This document shows, piece after piece, positions 7,493 through 13,096 of a DNA stretch of 13,096 bases (position 1 is its first letter; each line of letters begins with the position of its first letter). The position numbers and the translations under genes were made by a program. Under the pieces are notes generated by a model that was not told where the DNA came from, searched no databases, and saw only the letters and a list, made by a program, of their open reading frames with translations. Source of the DNA: Syntrophaceae bacterium (GTDB lineage: Bacteria; Desulfobacterota; DTXE01); assembly GCA_012962595.1 (NCBI GenBank), contig DTXE01000042.1:1-13096 (forward strand), given 5' to 3'.

Positions 7493-9785
7493 AGCAAAGG
7501 TCACTATTTATGGGATTGTGCAAGGTGTAGGCTTTAGGCCTTTCATATACCAGTTAGCCCAAGAGAGGCAACTCAAGGGGTATGTAGCCAACACAGCCTT
7601 TGGGGTAGATATCGAGGTTGAAGGAGATTTGTCCGCCATTGAGGGATTTCTTCGGGATATTGAGTTTAAAAAACCTCCTTTAGCGGAGATTACCAAGTTT
7701 GACACCCTTTTCCTTCCTTTAAAATCCTATCGAGAATTTACCATTGAGCATAGCCGGGCAGATACAGAGCGTTCGGCATTGATTTCATCTGATGTAAGCA
7801 TTTGTGATGATTGCTTAAAGGAGTTATTCGATCCTTCAGATAGGCGATATAGATATCCTTTTATTAACTGCACTAACTGCGGCCCTCGATATACCATAAT
7901 TAAGGACATCCCATATGACCGGAATAACACCACCATGCAAGTGTTTAAGATGTGTAAGGCGTGCAGAGAAGAGTACCATAACCCCTTAGATAGGAGATTT
8001 CATGCACAGCCTGATGCCTGTTGGGATTGTGGCCCCAGACTTAGTCTACATGATAATAAGGGAAAATTGATTTCCTGCGATGATCCCATCAAAAAGGCCA
8101 TCGAACTCCTTGAACATGGTAAGATTCTGGCTATCAAGGGATTAGGCGGGTTCCATTTGGCAGTGGATGCCACCAATGATGAGGCAGTAGCCCTTTTAAG
8201 ATTAAGAAAACACAGGGAAGAGAAACCCTTGGCTATGATGTCCCGGGATGTACACTCCATCCGGAAATTTGCCTATGTCACGGAAGAAGAAAAGAGGCTT
8301 CTCACCTCACCTAAAAGACCCATTGTGTTATTAAGAAAAAGGGAAAGACATGATATTTCCCGTGAAGTAGCACCTAGAAATAAGAACTTTGGAGTCATGC
8401 TCCCTTATACTCCACTTCACTATTTGATCTTTGAGGGGAATTTCTTGGCTTTAGTCATGACCAGTGGAAATATGTCCGAGGAGCCAATTGTAATCGACAA
8501 CCATGATGCCTTTAAGAAACTCTCACCCATTGCTGACTATCTTCTTATACATAATAGAGATATATACCTAAGGAATGACGATTCTATCTTAAGGGTTGTA
8601 GATGATGTGCCTAGGCATATCCGGAGGTCTCGTGGTTATGTGCCTGCCCCACTATTTCTTAAGTGGAAGATGGAACCCATTTTGGCCTGTGGGGCAGAGC
8701 TAAAAAACACTATATGCTTGACCAAGGGTAACTGTGCCTTCCTGAGCCAGCATGTGGGAGATGTGGAAAATTTGGAAACCCTAAATTTTTTGGAATTGAC
8801 CATAGGGCACCTAAAGAGGATCCTGGAAATAGAACCTGCCATAATTGCCTATGACCTCCATCCCCAATATCTGAGCACCAAGTTTGCATTGGAACAGAAG
8901 AATATGAAATTAATTGGTGTTCAGCACCATCATGCCCATATTACCAGCTGTATGGCAGAAAATGCTGTGGATGAAACAGTTATAGGATTGTCTCTAGATG
9001 GTACTGGCTACGGTCTTGATAACAGGATATGGGGTGGAGAGATTTTGGTTTGTAAGTTGGAGAGTTTTGAAAGAGCCGGTCACTTTGATTATGTTCCCAT
9101 GCCAGGTGGAACCACTGCCATAAAACAGCCATGGCGGATGGCCATAAGCTATCTTCATTATACCTATGGTCAGAGGTTTCTAGAACTAGATATAGACTTT
9201 TTGAAGACTGTGGATAAAAAGAGACTCAAGGTAATCCTTCAGATGATAGAGAGAGGCATCAATTCCCCCCTAACCTCCAGCTTGGGTAGGCTGTTCGATG
9301 GTGTCTCTGCCCTTATTGGTTTAAGACAAGATGTCAAGTATGAAGGCCAGGCTGCCATGGAATTGGAAATGACAATGGAGGAAAACAAGGATTCTCAGTA
9401 TCCCTATGAGATTGAAAACAAAGGTTCAAAATGGATCCTTTCATATAAATCTATTATTAAAGGAGTGGTAGAGGATGTAATAAATGGACTCTCTCCAGGT
9501 AAAATAAGCACCAAATTCCATAATACATTATTGCACATGTTAATTGAGGTATGTCTTAGAATCAGGGGGGAGAGAGGTTTAAACGCTGTTGCTTTAAGCG
9601 GTGGAGTATTTCAGAATGCCTTTCTACTACAAGGTTTAATCAAAGGGCTCCATGAGAAGGATTTCAGGGTCTATACCCATTCCAAGGTTCCCAGCAACGA
9701 CGGAGGAATCGCTTTAGGCCAAGCAGTTATAGCCAATGCCATATGCAAAAAATACAAAACTCAAAATCCAAGTATTACAAAATAG
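7467..9785 (+). CDS. hypF: Carbamoyltransferase HypF ([NiFe] hydrogenase maturation)
   Basis: HypF uses carbamoyl phosphate and ATP to make carbamoyl-adenylate and transfers the carbamoyl group to the C-terminal Cys of HypE, the precursor of the CN ligands. Domains in order are: acylphosphatase (VTIYGIVQGVGFRPF; catalytic Arg24 and Asn42); two zinc fingers (Cys113-x2-Cys116 with Cys135-x2-Cys138, and Cys163-x2-Cys166 with Cys185-x2-Cys188); a YrdC-like domain (about 205-385; KHREEKPLAMM); and a Kae1-like domain with the metal-binding VQHHHAH (His487 to His491), LDGTGYG, ALSGGVFQN and PSNDGGIALGQ. From the TTG at 7467 it is 772 aa, near the family size; a TTG at 7395 would overlap hypB by about 100 bases and add an unconserved tail. 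The last dozen residues are encoded by an AT-rich repeat arm. Confidence 0.96.
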   Translation: MPEKRAKGRAKVTIYGIVQGVGFRPFIYQLAQERQLKGYVANTAFGVDIEVEGDLSAIEGFLRDIEFKKPPLAEITKFDTLFLPLKSYREFTIEHSRADTERSALISSDVSICDDCLKELFDPSDRRYRYPFINCTNCGPRYTIIKDIPYDRNNTTMQVFKMCKACREEYHNPLDRRFHAQPDACWDCGPRLSLHDNKGKLISCDDPIKKAIELLEHGKILAIKGLGGFHLAVDATNDEAVALLRLRKHREEKPLAMMSRDVHSIRKFAYVTEEEKRLLTSPKRPIVLLRKRERHDISREVAPRNKNFGVMLPYTPLHYLIFEGNFLALVMTSGNMSEEPIVIDNHDAFKKLSPIADYLLIHNRDIYLRNDDSILRVVDDVPRHIRRSRGYVPAPLFLKWKMEPILACGAELKNTICLTKGNCAFLSQHVGDVENLETLNFLELTIGHLKRILEIEPAIIAYDLHPQYLSTKFALEQKNMKLIGVQHHHAHITSCMAENAVDETVIGLSLDGTGYGLDNRIWGGEILVCKLESFERAGHFDYVPMPGGTTAIKQPWRMAISYLHYTYGQRFLELDIDFLKTVDKKRLKVILQMIERGINSPLTSSLGRLFDGVSALIGLRQDVKYEGQAAMELEMTMEENKDSQYPYEIENKGSKWILSYKSIIKGVVEDVINGLSPGKISTKFHNTLLHMLIEVCLRIRGERGLNAVALSGGVFQNAFLLQGLIKGLHEKDFRVYTHSKVPSNDGGIALGQAVIANAICKKYKTQNPSITK

Positions 9786-9829
9786 CTCTCAAATTTTTTG
9801 GAATTTTGGATTTAGGATTTAATTCTCAA
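9764..9829 (+). repeat. AT-rich imperfect inverted repeat at the hypF end / hypC leader
   Basis: One arm lies inside the last hypF codons (AAATCCAA within CTCAAAATCCAAG, near 9766-9774) and pairs with TTGGATTT near 9816-9823. Extending outwards gives about 12 matches in 16. The downstream part repeats GGA at nearly every seventh base (TTTTGGA, ATTTTGGA, TTTAGGA), and CTCAAA occurs three times across the region. This resembles a small dispersed intergenic repeat or an mRNA hairpin. There is no compact GC stem with a T-tail, so a terminator is unlikely. Confidence 0.4.
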
Positions 9830-9831
9830 AT

Positions 9832-9837
9832 GGAGGG
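9832..9837 (+). promoter_or_regulatory. hypC ribosome-binding site
   Basis: GGAGGG lies just 3 bases before the ATG at 9841 (GGAGG, 4 bases). The spacing is short but usable. It sits directly after the AT-rich repeat, so repeat folding could expose or hide it. Confidence 0.6.
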
Positions 9838-9840
9838 TCT

Positions 9841-10071
9841 ATGTGTCTAGCTGTACCCATGGAGGTTTTAAACATAGATGGTAATAGGGCCTGGGTCTCG
9901 GCAGGCGGCACTAAGAGGGAAGTCCGTCTGGATGTGATTGATCAGAGGCCCCATATAGGAGATTATGTAATTGTCCATGCAGGATTTGCCATTCACAGGA
10001 TCGACCAGGAAATGGCAAAGGAGACCTTAAAGATGTTTGAGGAGATGTTTTCTAATGAAGCACCTGGATGA
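9841..10071 (+). CDS. hypC: Hydrogenase maturation chaperone HypC
   Basis: HypC is the small OB-fold chaperone that joins HypD to carry the Fe(CN)2CO unit and then escorts the hydrogenase large-subunit precursor. The 76-aa product has the invariant N-terminal Met-Cys2 in MCLAVPMEVL, the central G-rich turn, and the conserved VIVHAGFAIHRID segment. Length is typical. hypD starts inside its 3' end, with a 17-base overlap, as is common for tightly co-translated partners of the HypCD complex. It is separated from hypF by 55 bases of AT-rich repeat. Confidence 0.97.
   Translation: MCLAVPMEVLNIDGNRAWVSAGGTKREVRLDVIDQRPHIGDYVIVHAGFAIHRIDQEMAKETLKMFEEMFSNEAPG
10039..10044 (+). promoter_or_regulatory. 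hypD ribosome-binding site within hypC
   Basis: GAGGAG lies 10 bases before the ATG at 10055. It supports that start over the in-frame TTG at 10037, which would precede the site. Confidence 0.6.
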
Positions 10072-11137
10072 ATATCGGGATAGAGAACTGGCTCAGAGGA
10101 TCATAGAACGGATTCATGCCTCCTCTAAAAAAGGGATTCGTATCATGGAGGTCTGTGGGACGCATACCGTCTCTATCTTTAGGAATGGGATTAGAGATGT
10201 TCTCCCTTCCAATATCGCTCTTATATCTGGACCTGGATGCCCAGTTTGTGTCACGGCTACAGAGGAAATTGATAAGTCTATTAAGCTCTCACGTGAACAC
10301 GATGTTATTATTACCACCTTTGGGGATCTGATGCGGGTGCCTGGTTCTAAGTCCTCTCTCCAGAAGGAGAAGGCCAATGGAGCGGATATTAGAGTTGTTT
10401 ATTCTGTTTCTGATGCCATTAAGATAGCCAGCAATAATCCCCAAAAAAGGGTTGTGTTTCTAGGTATCGGTTTTGAAACTACAGCTCCCACCATTGCTGC
10501 TGCTGTCTTGGAGGCCAAAAGCGAGGGTATAAAGAATTTTTTTGTGCTAGTCCTTCATAAACTTATTCCGCCAGCCATGGAGGCCCTCCTTTCCGGTGGT
10601 GATTTAAAGATAGATGGATTTATGTGTCCAGGACATGTAACCTCCATCATTGGGGCCAGTTCATATGTACCAGTGACTCAGAGGTACCATATACCCTGTG
10701 TGGTAGCCGGTTTTGAACCTATAGATATCCTCCAGGCCATCTATATGCTGGTGGAGCAATTGGAGGAAGGTCAGGCTCAGGTTGAGATCCAGTATAAGAG
10801 GGGAGTGACCTTTGAAGGCAATAAGAATGCCATGGCCATTATGGAGAGGGTATTTGACAGGTGTGATACAGTATGGCGGGGTTTAGGGGTCATATCTAAG
10901 AGTGGGTTTAAACTGAAGGTACAGTATAGAGAATTTGCAGCCGAAGATAGCTTTGACTTATCTATTCCTAAGGCAAAAGAACATCCCGGCTGCATGTGTG
11001 GAGAGATATTAAGAGGGGTTGTAACCCCGGCTGAATGTCCCCTTTTCAGAAGGACATGTAACCCTGGTCATCCCGTAGGGCCGTGTATGGTCTCATCCGA
11101 AGGGACATGTGCCGCATATTATAAATATCAGGCTTAA
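10055..11137 (+). CDS. hypD: Hydrogenase formation protein HypD
   Basis: HypD is a [4Fe-4S] redox scaffold on which, with HypC, the Fe(CN)2CO cofactor precursor is assembled; cyanide comes from HypE. The 360-aa length is normal. Visible motifs are MEVCGTHTVSIFRNG with Cys34, GPGCPVCVT with Cys62 and Cys65 (the reactive thiol and iron site region), FLGIGFETTAPT, PGHVTSIIG, and the C-terminal cluster region CMCGEILRG, PAECPLF, RTCNPGHPVGPCMVSSEGTC that supplies the [4Fe-4S] cysteines. The ATG at 10055 fits the family start (KHLDEYRDRELAQ) and overlaps hypC by 17 bases. An 80-base gap without a clear ribosome-binding site separates it from the chosen hypE start. Confidence 0.97.
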   Translation: MKHLDEYRDRELAQRIIERIHASSKKGIRIMEVCGTHTVSIFRNGIRDVLPSNIALISGPGCPVCVTATEEIDKSIKLSREHDVIITTFGDLMRVPGSKSSLQKEKANGADIRVVYSVSDAIKIASNNPQKRVVFLGIGFETTAPTIAAAVLEAKSEGIKNFFVLVLHKLIPPAMEALLSGGDLKIDGFMCPGHVTSIIGASSYVPVTQRYHIPCVVAGFEPIDILQAIYMLVEQLEEGQAQVEIQYKRGVTFEGNKNAMAIMERVFDRCDTVWRGLGVISKSGFKLKVQYREFAAEDSFDLSIPKAKEHPGCMCGEILRGVVTPAECPLFRRTCNPGHPVGPCMVSSEGTCAAYYKYQA

Positions 11138-11217
11138 GCATAGAGAAAAACTTAGAGCAGGGGATAAAGGGTTTTGAGCTCTGTCCTTCTAGCTATTGGT
11201 TGCTTGTGGGTGATACT

Positions 11218-12228
11218 ATGAGGTTAAGAAAAATACTTCTCGATCATGGGGGCGGTGGAAAGGCATCCCATGACCTCATTAAAGAGACTTTCCTGCCTCA
11301 GTTTAATAATCCATTCTTGATGGAACTTGATGATAGTGCAGTATTTAAAGTAGGGAAGGCCAGGCTTGCCTTCAGCACCGATTCCTATGTGGTAGAGCCC
11401 ATATTTTTCCCAGGTGGCGATATAGGAAGTTTGGCTATATATGGCACTATAAATGATCTGGCTATGCGTGGAGCAAGGCCTCTTTATTTAAGTGTTGGTT
11501 TCATTATTGAAGAGGGTTTTGACCTGTCTGATTTGGAAAGGATACTAAGTTCTATGAAAGACGCTGCCAATAAGTCACAAGTATTGGTAGTCACTGGAGA
11601 CACCAAGGTAGTTTCAAAAGGGAGTGTGGATAAGCTCTTTATAAATACATCAGGAATCGGAATTATTGAAACCAACATCAATATCTCTGGCCAGAATGCT
11701 CAAATCGGAGACAAAGTTATTATAAGCGGGACTATCGGAGATCATGGGATCGCTGTCCTCTCCCAAAGGGAGGGTTTAGAGCTAGAATATCCACTAAAGA
11801 GCGACTCTGCACCCTTAAATAAGCTGGTCTTTGAGATGTTAGAGGCAAGCTCTAATATCCATGCCTTAAGGGACCCTACCAGGGGAGGAATTGGAACTTC
11901 CTTAAACGAGATTGCCGTCCAATCTCATGTGGGAATTAGGATATTTGAGGAAACCATACCCATAAAGGAGGAGGTTGTGGGGGCTTGTGAACTTTTGGGA
12001 TTGGATCCTCTATATGTTGCCAACGAGGGAAAACTACTGGCCTTTGTGGATCCACATGATGTGAATAAGGTTTTAGATAAAATGAGGGCCAATGAATATG
12101 GTGGTGAGGCACAAGTAATAGGAGAGGTGGTAGCCGATCATAAAGGCAAAGTAGCCATGGTAACCAGGATAGGTGGTACCCGAATTGTGGACATGCTTAC
12201 GGGCGACCAACTGCCTAGGATATGCTAA
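11218..12228 (+). CDS. hypE: Hydrogenase maturation factor HypE (thiocarbamate dehydratase)
   Basis: HypE is a PurM-like ATPase that dehydrates the thiocarbamate placed by HypF on its C-terminal cysteine to a thiocyanate, then passes CN to HypC-HypD. The 336-aa protein ends in the diagnostic PRIC tail, with Cys336 the last residue (codon 12223-12225), so the 3' end is intact. Other motifs are LLDHGGGGKASHDLI (residues 7-21), MELDDSAVF, STDSYVVEPIFFPGGDIG, NDLAMRGARPLYLS, VTGDTKV and RDPTRGGIGTSLNEIA. The ATG at 11218 fits the family start; in-frame TTG 11200 and GTG 11206 are possible, and no start has a strong ribosome-binding site (GGGTGA at 11208-11213 is the best). Its stop codon overlaps the stop of the converging phosphoesterase gene. 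Confidence 0.96.
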   Translation: MRLRKILLDHGGGGKASHDLIKETFLPQFNNPFLMELDDSAVFKVGKARLAFSTDSYVVEPIFFPGGDIGSLAIYGTINDLAMRGARPLYLSVGFIIEEGFDLSDLERILSSMKDAANKSQVLVVTGDTKVVSKGSVDKLFINTSGIGIIETNINISGQNAQIGDKVIISGTIGDHGIAVLSQREGLELEYPLKSDSAPLNKLVFEMLEASSNIHALRDPTRGGIGTSLNEIAVQSHVGIRIFEETIPIKEEVVGACELLGLDPLYVANEGKLLAFVDPHDVNKVLDKMRANEYGGEAQVIGEVVADHKGKVAMVTRIGGTRIVDMLTGDQLPRIC

Positions 12229-12881
12229 CCAATAGTCTTTAACTCTGCTTTAAGCGTCTTTCCCTCCTTAATAATTTCTATGTATCCACCGTTCATTAAC
12301 ACTCCTGGATTTATGACGGTGGTAGAACCCATTAAGTCCATTCCTCTAGCCTCGTGTATATGTCCTGTTGCACAAACCTGAGGCTGGTATTTCTCAATAA
12401 ACTCCCGGATCTTAGTGCTTCCCACATGCCAGCCCCCGGATACCATGTCTACCTTGGTATCAAATGGGGGTGCATGGGGGATAAAGATTTTTAAGGGTGC
12501 ATCCTTTACTTTTTGATAACCCTGTTGGATAAAGTTTTCTATCTCCTTTTCAGTATACTCAAGAGGGGTATTAAAGGGTGTGGGATTAGAGCCCCCTACT
12601 CCGAAAATGCCCACATCTTCAATTATGAAACCATTTCCATGTAAATTGATACCTAGTTCGCTCAGGTATATCTCTACCTCCTTTTGGTCCATATTACCTG
12701 CCTGGGCGTAAATGTTGGAGTTATATCGTCTTATCTGTTGTATGATCTTTTTAGCCGCCTCCCTTCCACCAAAGGTGGTTAAATCTCCCGTCACAATTAC
12801 ATAGCTTGCTTTTGAGATTCCCTCAATCTTTCCTATATGTTCCGCATGTCCATGAATATCTCCAAAGGCGATAATTCTCAT
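12225..12881 (-). CDS. Metallophosphoesterase (calcineurin-like, YfcE/MJ0936-like size class)
   Basis: This 218-aa protein of the calcineurin-like phosphoesterase superfamily binds two divalent metals to cleave phosphomono- or diesters; the substrate cannot be told from sequence. The metal motifs are in order: GDIHGH (Asp8, His10), GDLT (Asp33), GNMD (Asn63), PHAPPF (His136) and GHIHE (His174, His176). The GNH(D/E) motif reads GNMD, so the usual catalytic histidine is Met64. There is no signal peptide or membrane segment, so it is probably cytoplasmic. The ATG is supported by AAGGTG 5 bases upstream on this strand. The gene converges on hypE with overlapping stops and is probably transcribed alone; a functional link to hydrogenase maturation is not indicated. 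Confidence 0.9.
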   Translation of the reverse strand: MRIIAFGDIHGHAEHIGKIEGISKASYVIVTGDLTTFGGREAAKKIIQQIRRYNSNIYAQAGNMDQKEVEIYLSELGINLHGNGFIIEDVGIFGVGGSNPTPFNTPLEYTEKEIENFIQQGYQKVKDAPLKIFIPHAPPFDTKVDMVSGGWHVGSTKIREFIEKYQPQVCATGHIHEARGMDLMGSTTVINPGVLMNGGYIEIIKEGKTLKAELKTIG

Positions 12882-12886
12882 AATTA

Positions 12887-12892
12887 CACCTT
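12887..12892 (-). promoter_or_regulatory. Ribosome-binding site of the metallophosphoesterase
   Basis: On the minus strand AAGGTG lies 5 bases before the ATG (12881-12879) and fixes this start. Confidence 0.65.
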
Positions 12893-12905
12893 TTTATCAA
12901 TAATG

Positions 12906-12934
12906 ATTATGGGTTAACTCAATATCCATTCTAA
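12906..12934 (-). promoter_or_regulatory. Possible sigma70-type promoter of the metallophosphoesterase
   Basis: On the minus strand CATAAT (12911-12906, five of six to TATAAT) stands 17 bases from TTAGAA (12934-12929, only three of six to TTGACA). Transcription would start near 12899 with a leader of about 18 bases. The weak -35 keeps this tentative. Confidence 0.25.
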
Positions 12935-12984
12935 GCCCCTTTGGGCAGGAGAATTTCTTTTTTGCTATGCCCTTTTATTACCTT

Positions 12985-13013
12985 GGTGGTGCGGCCACCT
13001 CTAAAAAGGTGGC
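12985..13013. repeat. Competing inverted repeats GGTGG / CCACC / GGTGG
   Basis: A perfect 7-bp stem GCCACCT...AGGTGGC (12994-13000 with 13007-13013, loop CTAAAA) shares its left arm with a second possible 5-bp stem, GGTGG-TGCGG-CCACC (12985-12999). The two cannot form together. No T-run follows on either strand, so neither is a standard terminator. It could be an RNA switch, a protein-binding site, part of a mobile-element end, or chance. Confidence 0.4.
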
Positions 13014-13039
13014 AATGATCGGTACTGCGAAGTTAATTG

Positions 13040-13068
13040 TTGACACTCCTCATCACCCTACACAGATT
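13040..13068 (+). promoter_or_regulatory. Possible promoter reading out of the window
   Basis: A perfect TTGACA lies at 13040-13045. The hexamer 17 bases further (CAGATT at 13063-13068) matches TATAAT at only three of six positions. It would drive a + strand gene beyond the right edge. The stretch 12882-13096 otherwise holds no gene I can support. Confidence 0.25.
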
Positions 13069-13096
13069 TTGCAAGTAACAGATTAAAATCACGAAT

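Noticed and set aside
10116..10331. A second + strand ORF inside hypD
   Set aside because: It is out of frame with the strongly conserved HypD sequence and its product has no recognisable family.
12985..13020. tRNA or intrinsic terminator
   Set aside because: The stem has a 6-base loop, there are no D- or T-arms or a TTCAA-type loop, and no T-run follows on either strand.
12967..13086. 39-codon ORF at the right end as a gene
   Set aside because: The only AGGAG is 15 bases upstream, which is too far, the product matches no family I know, and the ORF contains the inverted repeats; it is kept only as a note in the findings.
1..13096. CRISPR array, rRNA, prophage or toxin-antitoxin system
   Set aside because: No regularly spaced repeats, no rRNA-like segments and no phage or toxin-antitoxin genes are seen; nearly all of the window is accounted for by housekeeping and hyp genes.

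Overview
The window looks like a chromosomal segment from an anaerobic, hydrogen-metabolising bacterium with moderately low GC (about low-40s percent by eye). The IF-2 sequence, with its IF2_N module preceded by a '[11 protein letters not shown]' stretch, and the order infB-ylxP-rbfA-truB-rpsO-pnp resemble Desulfobacterota (the former deltaproteobacteria). This placement is an inference from general family knowledge; the genus cannot be named from the sequence alone. Nothing within the genes looks recently transferred.

From about 1 to 12228 all genes lie on the + strand with tiny gaps or overlaps, and no intrinsic terminator is visible between them. The first half (1-6456) is a translation and RNA-turnover cluster. 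It comprises infB (5' end cut by the window edge), the DUF503 gene ylxP, rbfA (30S maturation), truB (tRNA pseudouridine 55), rpsO (S15), pnp (PNPase) and dut (dUTPase). The second half (6458-12228) is a complete [NiFe]-hydrogenase maturation set in the order hypA-hypB-hypF-hypC-hypD-hypE. HypF and HypE make the cyanide ligands, HypC and HypD assemble the Fe(CN)2CO unit, and HypA and HypB insert nickel. hypA starts one base after the dut stop codon, so the hydrogenase maturation genes appear to be a direct continuation of the housekeeping operon. No hydrogenase subunit or maturation-protease gene is present here.

A small metallophosphoesterase gene (12225-12881, - strand) converges on hypE, and the two stop codons physically overlap. 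The last 215 bases (12882-13096) hold the phosphoesterase ribosome-binding site, a weak candidate promoter, a compact set of competing inverted repeats (GGTGG / CCACC / GGTGG), and a perfect TTGACA -35-like hexamer near the right edge. No rRNA, tRNA, CRISPR array or complete insertion sequence was seen.

The most notable points are: the junction of a translation operon with a full hyp operon; a 22-codon ORF that bridges infB and ylxP exactly in phase; an AT-rich inverted repeat with a 7-base rhythm that forms the 3' end of hypF; the overlapping convergent stop codons; and a phosphoesterase whose usual catalytic GNH(D/E) histidine is methionine. I see no convincing new defence or mobile system in this window.
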